Positions 1-7,569 of a stretch of 64,000 nucleotides of DNA are shown in pieces (positions within the stretch are counted from its first letter, which is position 1; every line of letters begins with the position of its first letter). The stretch is from positions 2,852,001 to 2,916,000 of the forward strand of contig NZ_AP029028.1 of NCBI RefSeq assembly GCF_037076565.1, in the 5' to 3' direction. Both the position numbers and the translations under genes were made by a program. Below the pieces are notes generated by a model. The model saw nothing but the letters and a program-made list of their open reading frames with translations, ran no database searches and was not told where the DNA came from. This stretch comes from Herbaspirillum sp. DW155 (lineage in GTDB: Bacteria; Pseudomonadota; Gammaproteobacteria; Burkholderiales; Burkholderiaceae_D).

Positions 1-1694
1 TCATCGTCATGGAATTCACCTTGATTCACCTGGAACCTGTCCACCAGTTCGGCCATCCGTTCAGTGGCCAGGCGCATCGCCTCAGCGGCGGCGGAGGACT
101 GCTGCACCAGCGCCACATTGTGCTGCGTGATCTGCTCCATCGCGCTGACGGCCTCGGCTACCTGCTCCATACCGGCCGACTGCTGCGTGCTCACGCTGGC
201 GATCTCGGCAATGACCCGGCTCACGCCATCCACCTGCACCACCACCTCGTGCATGGTCAGGCCGGCCGCCTGGGCATGCTGGCTGCCCTCTTCAATCTGC
301 TGCGCCGATGCCATGATCAGGGTCTTGATCTCCTGCGCAGCGGCAGCCGAACGTTGTGCCAGTTCACGCACCTCGCTGGCGACGACCCCGAAACCGCGCC
401 CGTGCACGCCTGCATGGGCTGCCTCCACGGCCGCATTGAGCGCCAGCAGGTTGGTCTGGAAGGCGATGTCGTCGATCACCGTGATGATCTCGACGATGCG
501 TCCGGCAGCGGCCTGAATCGCCGCCATCTTGATGACCACCTGATCGACCGCCGCCCCGCCCGCAGCGGCCACTTCTGCGGCCGAGTCCGCCAGGGTGCTG
601 GCCCGCTGGGCGTAGTTGGCGCTTTGCTGCGCGGTGGCGCTCAGTTGTTCCATCGCAGTGGCGGTTTCCTCCAGGGAGCAGGCTTGTTGTTGCGAGCGCG
701 TGGCCAGATCCAGTGCGCCATCAGCGATATTGCCGGCCGAACCGCGTATGACCTTGGCCCCATGGCGTACCTGGCGCACGATGTGGCTCAGCCCCTGCTG
801 CATGTTCTGCAGCGAAGCCAGCAACTGGCCGGTCTCACCCTTGAACTCCACCTCGATCTCGCCGCACAGGTCGCCTTTGGCCACCTGCGTGGCCAGATCG
901 GCTGCCTGGCTCAGTGGCCCGGCAATCAGGCTGTACAGGCTGGTCAGGCTCACCGCCAGGAACAGCAGCACCATGCCTGCCAGCAGGTTGATCATGGCGT
1001 TGAGCGATTCGGTGCGCTGGCTTGCCTGGGCGATCTCGCGCTCCGTGCGCCTCTCCAGCATCAACAGGAACTCATCCATCGGACGCATGATGCGCGCCTT
1101 CTCGACGTGATAGGCATGGTCATGCAGCATCTGCCGGGCCAATGCCAGATCAGGCTCGGCCAGCGGCAGCTCAGCGCCCTGGCGGCCCTGGTAGTGTCTT
1201 TGCACGATGTTCATGGCCCGGGTCTCTGTGGCCACCAGCGTGTCGGAGTTGCGCTTGGCTTCGAGCAGCTTGTCCATCTCCGCCTGGGTGAAGCCGGCCT
1301 GTTGCATCAGCTCGCCCAGCGAGGCCGTCACATTGCTGTCCGGACGGGGCGGCTGGCCGTCGGCGGCGACCAGGTCCCAGTAGATGCGCTGGTATTGCTC
1401 GGGACGTGCGCGCTTGCCGTCGCGAATATCCAGGATCGCCTGGTACTGCCGCGCATACTCCGGGTTGCCGGTGATCACATAGGTGCGCGCCAGGCGTGTG
1501 AGGTCATCCGAACTCTGCCGCAATTCCTCGGCCAGTTGCTGCGACACATGTCGCCGCATATGCGCCTGGTTGAGCTCGAGCCCGGCCTGCGTTTCGGCCA
1601 TGGCCATGACCACCAGCGTCACCATCAGTACAGCAATGATGACGGTGAGCATCAGCAGAATCTGCCTGATTGAAAAACGTTTATAGATCGACAT
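1..1694 (-). CDS. methyl-accepting chemotaxis protein, C-terminus beyond window
   Basis: This is an inner-membrane chemoreceptor that passes ligand signals to a CheA/CheW array. It starts at ATG 1694, preceded by GGGAGGAGAAG, and is still open after 564 codons at position 1. An N-terminal membrane segment (about residues 8-30) is followed by a long periplasmic region of about 190 residues that may be a helical-bundle sensor. A second membrane segment and a HAMP-like stretch come next. The cytoplasmic signalling hairpin contains [19 protein letters not shown] and [19 protein letters not shown], the hallmark of the family. The ligand cannot be told. No che genes adjoin it, so it is a stand-alone receptor gene. 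Confidence 0.95.
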   Translation of the reverse strand, partial: MSIYKRFSIRQILLMLTVIIAVLMVTLVVMAMAETQAGLELNQAHMRRHVSQQLAEELRQSSDDLTRLARTYVITGNPEYARQYQAILDIRDGKRARPEQYQRIYWDLVAADGQPPRPDSNVTASLGELMQQAGFTQAEMDKLLEAKRNSDTLVATETRAMNIVQRHYQGRQGAELPLAEPDLALARQMLHDHAYHVEKARIMRPMDEFLLMLERRTEREIAQASQRTESLNAMINLLAGMVLLFLAVSLTSLYSLIAGPLSQAADLATQVAKGDLCGEIEVEFKGETGQLLASLQNMQQGLSHIVRQVRHGAKVIRGSAGNIADGALDLATRSQQQACSLEETATAMEQLSATAQQSANYAQRASTLADSAAEVAAAGGAAVDQVVIKMAAIQAAAGRIVEIITVIDDIAFQTNLLALNAAVEAAHAGVHGRGFGVVASEVRELAQRSAAAAQEIKTLIMASAQQIEEGSQHAQAAGLTMHEVVVQVDGVSRVIAEIASVSTQQSAGMEQVAEAVSAMEQITQHNVALVQQSSAAAEAMRLATERMAELVDRFQVNQGEFHDD

Positions 1695-2014
1695 CTTCTC
1701 CTCCCTGTTCGTCTGAAAAATCCGGCTGGGGCGCGCAAAGCCTCTTGGGCAGTGCCTCGCCGACCGGCAGGCGGACGATACGTGCAGGGCTTGGATCAGG
1801 GCCGAAACGGGGGAAGATGCTTGATGAATCTAGAATTAGTTCGTTTTTTTTATCGAATAAATTTGAATTTCTCTCTAAAACTATCCTTATACATAACAAA
1901 AATATCAGAACATTTTCAGTCGATCACAGACATCTTGTTCATCATCGGGTGAGCGCCAGCAAGAAACCGGATCCCGGTTCACAATACTGAACTTTGCTCT
2001 GCAGACTGCTTCCC
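1695..2014. other. AT-rich divergent intergenic region
   Basis: This region lies between the leftward chemoreceptor and the rightward MFS gene. The part at about 1830-1930 is much more AT-rich than its surroundings, with a run of eight T and several short A/T tracts, and probably holds promoters for both genes. I saw no convincing sigma-28 or other specific promoter match and no RNA gene. Short open frames here look non-coding. Confidence 0.5.
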
Positions 2015-3181
2015 ATGAACTCCGTTGCACCGCGTGCTGCCAATCATCCTCGTTTTCTTTTGTTCCTGATCTGCGCCTTCGCTTCGGCCGGCCAGCTGGC
2101 CATCGACCTGTACGTGCCGGCCCTGCCGGAGATGGCAGTCGATTACGCCACCTCGGCCCAGGCGATCCAGACCAGCGTGACCGGCTACCTGATGGCCTAT
2201 GCCTTCGGGCAACTGGTCTTCGGTCCGCTGGCCGATGCCTACGGACGCAAGCGCATCCTGATCCTGGGGCTCGGTCTCTTCACGCTGGGCTGCGTGCTCT
2301 CGCTGGCCGCCCCCAACCTGGAAACCTTTGTCGCCGCGCGCGTGCTGCAGGGCTTTGGCATTGCGGCCACCAACCTGCTGGCCAAGGCCATCATCACCGA
2401 CTCCTTCACCGGCCAGACCCTGGTGCATGCGTACACCTACATGGCCATCGCCTGGGGGCTGGCGCCGATCATCGCACCGGTGATCGGTGCGCACCTGCAG
2501 GAGGCCTTCGGCTGGCGCTCCTGCCTGGTGTTCCTGCTGGTGTATTCGTTGGCCATGTGGGCCATCCTGTGGAAGTATCGGGAGACACTGCCCCGGCCGG
2601 TGCACCTGCATCCGGCCACCCTGCTCAGGAATGCGCGCATGGTGCTGGCCAGCCCGGTGTTCCAGAGCTGCTTCCTGGCGCAGGGGCTGTGCTACAGCAT
2701 CCTGCTGGTGTTCAACATCGTCGGTCCCTTCATGGTGCAGAACACCTTGCACCAGCCACCGACCTTCTTCGGCTACCTGGCCCTGGCCATCGGGATGATG
2801 TATTTCCTGGGCGGTATCTCCAATCGCATCCACCATCGTCGCCTGCCCTCGGCCGAGCAGCGGCTGCGCATCGGCGCGCGCGTCATGACGGTGGCGGCCT
2901 TCGCCATGCTGGCGCTGGCCTTGCTGGTGGGGCTGACGGTGTGGACGCTCATCATGCCGGTGCTGGTGATGGCCTTCTGCGCGGGAGCCATGTATCCCAC
3001 GCTCATGGCCAAGGGCAATTCGATCTTCCCGCACATTGCCGGACTGACCAGCGCCATCCTGGGCTTTGCGCTGCTGCTGGTGTCCTCCGGGATGATGGGA
3101 CTGGCCGGTTTCGTCTCCATCCATACCCGGCACAGCTCGCGATGGACTGCGGCGATGCTGGGCTTGCTGGGTTGGTGGTAA
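2015..3181 (+). CDS. Bcr/CflA-type MFS drug efflux transporter, 3' end replaced
   Basis: This is a proton-coupled efflux transporter of the major facilitator superfamily, Bcr/CflA branch (12 membrane segments in the family). The N-terminus carries DLYVPALPEMA and the MFS motif A, GPLADAYGRKR. ATG 2015 is preferred; an in-frame TTG lies at 1994. Homology-like sequence runs to about residue 366 (TM11 region, SSGMMGLAGFVS). The last 20 or so residues are then translated from the antisense of a phage transposase gene and end at an accidental TAA. TM12 is therefore missing and the protein is probably non-functional. The rest of the gene is not seen on the far side of the prophage, which points to a deletion rather than a simple insertion. 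Confidence 0.85.
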   Translation: MNSVAPRAANHPRFLLFLICAFASAGQLAIDLYVPALPEMAVDYATSAQAIQTSVTGYLMAYAFGQLVFGPLADAYGRKRILILGLGLFTLGCVLSLAAPNLETFVAARVLQGFGIAATNLLAKAIITDSFTGQTLVHAYTYMAIAWGLAPIIAPVIGAHLQEAFGWRSCLVFLLVYSLAMWAILWKYRETLPRPVHLHPATLLRNARMVLASPVFQSCFLAQGLCYSILLVFNIVGPFMVQNTLHQPPTFFGYLALAIGMMYFLGGISNRIHHRRLPSAEQRLRIGARVMTVAAFAMLALALLVGLTVWTLIMPVLVMAFCAGAMYPTLMAKGNSIFPHIAGLTSAILGFALLLVSSGMMGLAGFVSIHTRHSSRWTAAMLGLLGWW

Positions 3182-3594
3182 AGCTCGATGGCCTTGGCCT
3201 CCCAGCCGCCCTCGATGCGGATGCGTCCGCGATGCCTGGGGGTCAGGGCTGCACGGCCGCCGTTGCGGTCCAGTTCGATCCAGCGATAGAGGCTGCTGCG
3301 GCTGATGAAGCGCTGGCTGCTTTTGAGGCTGCAGGCAATCGCATCCTGCAGGCCGGGGTGCAAACTCCCTTTGCGGTAGCGCGCCTCCAGAGTGGCGATG
3401 GCCAGATCCATGCTCACGCCGGGAGCGGCGATGATGTGGAGTGCTTCCACGATCAACTTGCGCTGCTGTGCCTTGGCACTGGCGCGGCTGGTGGGATTGA
3501 CGGTGGCCGTGAGCAGTTCTGAACGGGTGGCCAGGCGTGCGGGGTTGCGGGCCGACGCGGGAAGCCGGGTCGGCGATGTGGTGACTTGCTGCAT
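3115..3594 (-). pseudogene. Mu-type transposase, N-terminal fragment
   Basis: Only the first 160 or so residues of a MuA/BcepMu TnpA-like DDE transposase remain. Start ATG 3594 has a strong AAGGAG site; an in-frame GTG lies at 3600. The fragment has the N-terminal helix-turn-helix-like region (SRSSLYRWIELDRNGG, then EAKAIELYHQPSKPSIAAVH) that precedes the catalytic core in this family. The frame then continues antisense through the MFS gene, so the catalytic domain is lost. Transposition from this copy is impossible without help. Its start is 3 bases from the stop of the upstream DUF3102 gene, so both were one early operon. Confidence 0.8.
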
Positions 3595-3596
3595 GT

Positions 3597-4625
3597 TCAC
3601 TCCTTGGAGGAAGATTTCTTCGCGCCTTTGGGGCGGCCTGGTTTGCGCGGTGTCCTGGCGTGGGCTTCATCGCGCACGCACTGGTGGGCATGCAGCAGCG
3701 AGGAGCGCAGGATTTCCACCTCCTGGAGGAACCAGGTGGCTTCCTCTTGCGTGAGCATGCCGGGCATGAACTGGCTTACTTCGGCCAGCGCTGGCATCTG
3801 GTCAATGTCGCCCAGGCGCTGTATCAGGATCGCGGCACGCGCCTGAATGGCTTGCGCGGCAAACCAGAGGCTATGCAGTTGGGCCTGATACTGCTGGGGG
3901 TCTGCCTCGTCGGCATCCAGTTCGCCAGCCATCTTGTCGAGCAGGGACATGGCGCTGGCGCAGTGGGTGTCCATCAAGGCCGCTTGCTGGCGCACGATGT
4001 TGGTTTCAGGGGTGTAGGCGCTGTTGCCGGGCACGGCAGTGCGCAGGCGGTCCAGGAGGTCGTCTTTCTGTTCCAGCTCCAGGGCCAGGCGATTGGCGCG
4101 CTTTTGCTCGGCGCGGGCGTCTTCGTGGCCGTCCGCTTCCAGCTTGCGCACCCGCTCGCGGAGCTGGCTGGCGCTCATGCGGTCGATGTCGTCCAGGTCG
4201 GCGAGTTGTTCGAGGACGTCATCGTCGTGGGTAATTAGCTCAAGGAATGCTTTGGTGCTTTTGACCTGCGTCGCCAAAAGTGCAACCGTTTCACTTTTGA
4301 TGGTCTTTCGCGCAGCATTCATAAAACTGGCAGCGGATCGATATCCGAAGCCCAGCAGATCAATGCGCTTCTGGAATTCCCCGTGCGGAGTGACTTCCTT
4401 TAGTAGGATGAGTCGCTTCCCTAACTCCAGTAACGCTTCCACCGTGCGGCGCTGGTAGAAGCGGATGCCGTCTTCCAGACCGGAGGCAGACAGCGGGCCG
4501 TCATAGCTCAATTCCTTGGCCAGGGCGGCCAACTTTTCCGGCTCGGCCCTACAGGCCTCGGAAGGGACGGTCGCCGTCATCGGAATGACCTCGGCCATGG
4601 GCTGCTTGATTGCAAGACGTTTCAT
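3597..4625 (-). CDS. DUF3102-like phage early protein
   Basis: A 342-residue protein from ATG 4625 (alternative GTG 4634). The region at about residues 30-130 resembles DUF3102, a domain of unknown function common in the early regions of Mu-like phages. A coiled-coil-prone central part (about 150-190) follows. The C-terminal tail is basic (RTPRKPGRPKGAKKSSSKE), resembling an AT-hook-like GRPKG element, so DNA binding is likely. It sits between the Nlp gene and the transposase in one leftward operon. A regulatory or transposition-accessory role is inference. Confidence 0.7.
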   Translation of the reverse strand: MKRLAIKQPMAEVIPMTATVPSEACRAEPEKLAALAKELSYDGPLSASGLEDGIRFYQRRTVEALLELGKRLILLKEVTPHGEFQKRIDLLGFGYRSAASFMNAARKTIKSETVALLATQVKSTKAFLELITHDDDVLEQLADLDDIDRMSASQLRERVRKLEADGHEDARAEQKRANRLALELEQKDDLLDRLRTAVPGNSAYTPETNIVRQQAALMDTHCASAMSLLDKMAGELDADEADPQQYQAQLHSLWFAAQAIQARAAILIQRLGDIDQMPALAEVSQFMPGMLTQEEATWFLQEVEILRSSLLHAHQCVRDEAHARTPRKPGRPKGAKKSSSKE

Positions 4626-4636
4626 GCCCGTCACCC

Positions 4637-4876
4637 TTAGGCCGTCTTACGGGTAGTGGACTTGACGCGGCGCAGAACCGGGCGATCCGTCGGCGGCCAG
4701 ATGGTATCCACGGGCTTATTGAGCAGCACCGAAATGTACTGTTGAACACGGGCGGACTTGCCGCGTCCGCAAACCACGCTACTGATGGTGGACTTATCCA
4801 GCTTCAATTCTTCGGCAACCACCACCAGCGTTTTTCCTGCAATACGCATTGCCGCTTTGATCTCTTCAGGGTGCAT
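4637..4876 (-). CDS. Ner/Nlp-like DNA-binding regulator
   Basis: A 79-residue helix-turn-helix protein. The core has EEIKAAMRIAGKTLVVVAEE, then LDKSTISSVVCGRGKSARV, then residues like KPVDTIWP. This is the layout of Mu Ner and bacterial Nlp/SfsB proteins, which bind the early control region and turn down early transcription. It is the first gene of the leftward early operon. Its start, preceded by AGGAGGGCATT, faces the repressor gene across a region with two symmetric sites (4894-4909 and 4954-4973), as expected for a lysis-lysogeny switch. Confidence 0.8.
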   Translation of the reverse strand: MHPEEIKAAMRIAGKTLVVVAEELKLDKSTISSVVCGRGKSARVQQYISVLLNKPVDTIWPPTDRPVLRRVKSTTRKTA

Positions 4877-4893
4877 AATGCCCTCCTAAATCA

Positions 4894-4909
4894 ATACAAC
4901 TTGTTGTAT
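4894..4909. promoter_or_regulatory. candidate operator ATACAAC-TT-GTTGTAT
   Basis: A perfect 7-bp inverted repeat with a 2-base centre, 18 bases upstream of the Nlp start. Its position makes it a likely repressor or Ner site controlling the leftward early promoter. No binding protein can be assigned from sequence alone. Confidence 0.6.
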
Positions 4910-4953
4910 GGAAATTGGTTACTGACTCGGTGAACCAACGAGTTGAATTCATT

Positions 4954-4973
4954 ATAGCCACGATCGTGGCTAT
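4954..4973. promoter_or_regulatory. 20-bp perfect palindrome, candidate repressor operator
   Basis: A perfect 20-bp palindrome (ATAGCCACGA and its complement) lies 12 bases before the repressor start. Its right arm, GTGGCTATTG (4966-4975), recurs as a direct repeat at 4998-5007 inside the repressor's first codons, about three helical turns away. This suggests cooperative autoregulation. A weaker inverted repeat (ACTCG/CGAGT) lies at about 4925-4943. Confidence 0.65.
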
Positions 4974-4985
4974 TGCAAATATTTA

Positions 4986-5342
4986 ATGGGTGCTTTTGTG
5001 GCTATTGGAGAGCGATTGAAGGAAGAGCGAAAGCGGCTCGGAATGACGCAGGCCGTCTTTGCCCAAATGGGAGGGATTGGTCTGTCGGCATTAAAGCTTT
5101 ATGAGGGGGATGAGCGCGAGCCCGGCGCCTTATTCCTTGCGGCCATCGCGAAGCACGGGGCAGATGTGCAATACATCGTTACTGGCGTGCGCGGCCAGCC
5201 AGTTCCCCCTACTGCGGACCTTGAACCCGACATCCAAATGCTGGTTGAGGACTACAAGGGGGCCGACGCCGAGGGAAAAAAAATCATTCGGGGGGTAGCC
5301 CTTCAAGCAGCGCAGGCAAAGAAGGCGAAGCAGCGGGCATAA
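4986..5342 (+). CDS. phage HTH (XRE-type) repressor
   Basis: A 118-residue protein with an N-terminal XRE helix-turn-helix (ERLKEERKRLGMTQAVFAQM, then GLSALKLYEGDEREP) and a short acidic/helical tail ending KKAKQRA. There is no LexA-type peptidase domain, so induction would not be by self-cleavage. The start ATG 4986 has no clear ribosome site; the message may be leaderless or weakly translated. Divergent from Nlp and flanked by palindromes, it is the likely immunity repressor of the prophage. Confidence 0.8.
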   Translation: MGAFVAIGERLKEERKRLGMTQAVFAQMGGIGLSALKLYEGDEREPGALFLAAIAKHGADVQYIVTGVRGQPVPPTADLEPDIQMLVEDYKGADAEGKKIIRGVALQAAQAKKAKQRA

Positions 5343-5373
5343 CTTGTTGCTCCTGCTGTTGCTCAGGGCCGCC

Positions 5374-5535
5374 ATGAACGATCCCCCGGACGAACCTGAC
5401 CCACCACCGTCAAAGGCAATACTGTTGCCGATGCGGCGTCAGCCAGACCGGGATGAGGTACGTATTTTTGTAACGAGGGCCGTAGTTGAAACGGCGGGGC
5501 ATCCCAGCTCAATAACTCGATACGCCAGGCAGTAA
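5374..5535 (+). CDS. possible small protein of unknown function
   Basis: A 53-codon frame (MNDPPDEPDPPPSKAILLP at the N-terminus) in the roughly 300-base stretch 5343-5645 between the repressor and the lipoprotein. It is proline/acid-rich at the start and lacks a good ribosome site. I recognise no family. The rest of the stretch shows no other convincing gene; it probably carries the promoter of the lipoprotein gene. Confidence 0.25.
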   Translation: MNDPPDEPDPPPSKAILLPMRRQPDRDEVRIFVTRAVVETAGHPSSITRYARQ

Positions 5536-5645
5536 CTCCTCCGCTCGCGCATGGGCGCGGGCGGGGGTGAACAAGAACGACCATCTATGTCAGGGAGGCG
5601 GGAAGGCGAACATGTGTAGCATTTCTCACCTGAGGATAATTAAAA

Positions 5646-6239
5646 ATGCAGTTACTTCATCGAGGCTTGTTCTTGGCTGTCTTTGCGACGCTCGGCGGTT
5701 GCAGCGATTCAGAGCCAGAGGTTGCGAAAAAAATCGAACCGGTCGCTACGGCACAACAGGCCAAGCCCGCACCCGTCGCCGAGCGATCGCTTGGAATGAC
5801 ACCGGAGGAATTCCGACGGCAATTCAACACGCAAATGGCAATAGTTGATGAGCATTACAAGTTGCCGAAGTTCGATATCCAACGAGGCGATGTCAACGAT
5901 GCGTTTTCGCATCAGCTTGCCAGCAATGTTGGGCTGGTAGGGACAGTCAGCAAAAAAAGTGGGGAGATGAAAGAAATACTGGTGATGCTCGGTGCAGGAA
6001 AAAAATACTCTGACAAGGAGACTCTCATGGCACTGGCAGTGACGGTAGTTGTAGCCGAGGCGGCCAATCCCGATATTGACAAGGAGATCATCGGCGCAGT
6101 CATTCCAAAGATGATAACCAAAGCGCTAGGCAATATCGATAATGGCAAATCAGAAGAATTAACCGTAGGAGGGGTGACTTACTTGGCTGCCGCCAGTGCC
6201 GTGACCGGGCTGATGTTCTCCGTCAGCCCGGCAAAGTAA
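5646..6239 (+). CDS. prophage-borne lipoprotein of unknown function
   Basis: A 197-residue protein starting MQLLHRGLFLAVFATLGGC, a typical lipoprotein signal peptide with lipobox LGGC, so it should be lipid-anchored and exported. GAGG lies about 10 bases before the ATG. The mature part is soluble, with a C-terminal alanine/glycine-rich stretch (YLAAASAVTGLMFSV). No family is recognised. It is not part of the usual Mu-like core. Sitting alone beside the repressor, in more AT-rich DNA, it looks like a lysogenic-conversion (moron) gene. Superinfection exclusion is one possibility, as for other phage lipoproteins, but that is inference. Confidence 0.7.
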   Translation: MQLLHRGLFLAVFATLGGCSDSEPEVAKKIEPVATAQQAKPAPVAERSLGMTPEEFRRQFNTQMAIVDEHYKLPKFDIQRGDVNDAFSHQLASNVGLVGTVSKKSGEMKEILVMLGAGKKYSDKETLMALAVTVVVAEAANPDIDKEIIGAVIPKMITKALGNIDNGKSEELTVGGVTYLAAASAVTGLMFSVSPAK

Positions 6240-6260
6240 ATGATGCTCTCTAGGTTTTCA

Positions 6261-6282
6261 GGCTGACTCGGTTGAGTCAGCC
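6261..6282 (+). terminator. hairpin after lipoprotein gene
   Basis: A perfect 9-bp stem (GGCTGACTC / GAGTCAGCC) with a GGTT loop starts 21 bases after the lipoprotein stop. No U-run follows, so it may be a weak or factor-assisted terminator, or it may protect the transcript end. It separates the lipoprotein from the lysis operon. Confidence 0.45.
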
Positions 6283-6356
6283 GCCATTGAACAGAAAAAA
6301 CCATCACCTCAATAGGGAAGAAACATTTCCCGCCTCCTCACCGCATCATCCTCCCC

Positions 6357-6401
6357 GTAATCTCCGGTCATTCCCTCATGGGATGGACCACCGGAGATTA
6401 C
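6357..6401 (+). promoter_or_regulatory. hairpin hiding the ribosome site of the holin-like gene
   Basis: A perfect 12-bp inverted repeat, GTAATCTCCGGT (6357-6368) and ACCGGAGATTAC (6390-6401), with a 21-base loop. The right arm contains GGAG (6393-6396), the only Shine-Dalgarno for the TTG start at 6403. Folding the mRNA would bury it. Translational delay of lysis is the obvious reading. Confidence 0.6.
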
Positions 6402-6402
6402 C

Positions 6403-6744
6403 TTGAAACTTCCCCGCCTGTTCGGCTGGCTCTTCGCCACCCTCCTTCTGCTGGCCTGTATCGGCCTGGTGTACCCCAACCAATTGCCGGTGAGCTTGTA
6501 CAAGCTTTCGCTGGTCACCATGGCCGGCGTCATCGGCTATTGGCTGGATCGGTCGCTTTTCCCCTACGCCCGGCCTGATAGCTTCATTGAGCCGGAAGAA
6601 GGTGAGGACGCACCGGCATGCGATGCCATCTCTGCTGACGAGGATCGGGCCTTCATGCCCTGTTCGGTCGCCTTCGCCGCCGCCATGCTTCGCCGCGCCA
6701 TCATCGTGGGCTGCGCCATGATCGCCATCGGCCTGGGGGCCTGA
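6403..6744 (+). CDS. holin-like three-segment membrane protein
   Basis: A 113-residue protein from TTG 6403, with GGAG six bases upstream. Membrane segments are at about residues 8-23 (LFATLLLLACIGLVYP), 33-48 (VTMAGVIGYW) and 95-113 (AIIVGCAMIAIGLGA), with an acidic loop between the last two. Size, topology and position directly before a lytic transglycosylase and spanins fit a class I-like holin that permeabilises the inner membrane at lysis. Family membership is inferred mainly from context. The rare start and the upstream hairpin suggest low, controlled expression. Confidence 0.6.
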   Translation: MKLPRLFGWLFATLLLLACIGLVYPNQLPVSLYKLSLVTMAGVIGYWLDRSLFPYARPDSFIEPEEGEDAPACDAISADEDRAFMPCSVAFAAAMLRRAIIVGCAMIAIGLGA

Positions 6745-6745
6745 C

Positions 6746-7372
6746 ATGCGCGGCAGACTGTTCAACTTCCTGCTGTGCATGGTGCTCATCCTGCCGGGCC
6801 TGTCCCCCGCCTCTGCGTGGAGTCAGACGCTTCCCGTCCAGGCCACACGCCATCGTGCCGAGCTGACGCGGGCCGCGCATGCAGGCTGGGGCTTGGACGC
6901 GCCTGTGCCGGTCTTTGCTGCGCAAATTCATCAGGAGAGCGGATGGAATCCGCAAGCGGTCTCGCGCGTGGGTGCTAAAGGCATGGCGCAGTTCATGCCG
7001 GCCACGGCACGCTGGTGGTGCGCCTCCAACGGTATTGCGGCGGGCCACTGCCTGCCGGAGAACCCGACATGGGCAATGCGCGCCCTGGTGGGCTATGACC
7101 GCTGGCTCTATGAGCGCGTGCGCGGTCCTGATGAATTCAGTCGGCTATGGGCCATGAGCCGGTCCTACAACGGCGGACTCGGGCACTGGCTGCAAGAAGC
7201 GGCCATCGTGCGTCCTGCCCTGGACCGCTTGTCCATCGACAGCGCATGCGGCAAGGCCAAGCGCCATCCCTCTTTCTGCCGGGAGAATCTGGACTATCCA
7301 CGGCGCATCCTGATCCAGTTGCAGCCGCGCTATCAGTCGTGGGGGCGCAGCGTTCCGGTGCCGTCGAGCTGA
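6746..7372 (+). CDS. phage lytic transglycosylase (SLT endolysin)
   Basis: A 208-residue exported peptidoglycan lyase. An N-terminal signal or signal-anchor sequence (LLCMVLILPGLSPASA) precedes an SLT/goose-lysozyme-like domain. The catalytic glutamate is in QIHQESGWNPQAVS, followed by GAKGMAQFMPATARWW and SYNGGLGHW, classic transglycosylase motifs. It equals the BcepMu gp22-type endolysin. It starts 1 base after the holin-like gene stop and is part of the same lysis operon. Confidence 0.88.
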   Translation: MRGRLFNFLLCMVLILPGLSPASAWSQTLPVQATRHRAELTRAAHAGWGLDAPVPVFAAQIHQESGWNPQAVSRVGAKGMAQFMPATARWWCASNGIAAGHCLPENPTWAMRALVGYDRWLYERVRGPDEFSRLWAMSRSYNGGLGHWLQEAAIVRPALDRLSIDSACGKAKRHPSFCRENLDYPRRILIQLQPRYQSWGRSVPVPSS

Positions 7373-7386
7373 TTGCCGGAGGGGAT

Positions 7387-7569
7387 ATGTCATTTCAGAT
7401 CATGGACGTAGAAACGATCGCACGCCGGGCGCATGAGGCGGCCGCAGCGGGTATGCCCGTCTCGGCGTGTCCTTATCCGCAAGGGTCGCCTGCCGCCTGC
7501 CGGTGGCTCAGCGAACACGCGCGCGCCATGGCGCAAGCCCATGCTGATGCGGGCAGGAGGATGCCATGA
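7387..7569 (+). CDS. small Rmf/CrpP-fold-like protein
   Basis: A 60-residue protein from ATG 7387, with GGAGGGG just upstream. It has a helix (ARRAHEAAAAGMPV), then CPYPQGSPAACRWLSEHARAM. The spacing A..G...-CPY-...-RWL matches ribosome modulation factor and the phage Rmf/CrpP group. RMF dimerises 70S ribosomes. CrpP was described as acting on fluoroquinolones, but that activity is disputed. In this phage it might shut down translation late, or be a passenger. It overlaps the Rz gene by 4 bases. Similarity judged by eye only. Confidence 0.55.
   Translation: MSFQIMDVETIARRAHEAAAAGMPVSACPYPQGSPAACRWLSEHARAMAQAHADAGRRMP

Noticed and set aside
9-1673. Long rightward open frame opposite the chemoreceptor gene
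   Set aside because: It is antisense to a clear MCP, its protein is low-complexity (His/Leu/Gly-rich) and it has no ribosome site.
5567-5848. Rightward frame overlapping the start of the lipoprotein gene
   Set aside because: Overlaps the lipoprotein gene, which has a lipobox and a better ribosome site; composition is not protein-like.
6378-6578. Rightward frame starting ATGGGATGG inside the hairpin region
   Set aside because: It overlaps the holin-like gene in another frame and has no support; the TTG 6403 frame has membrane segments and a ribosome site.
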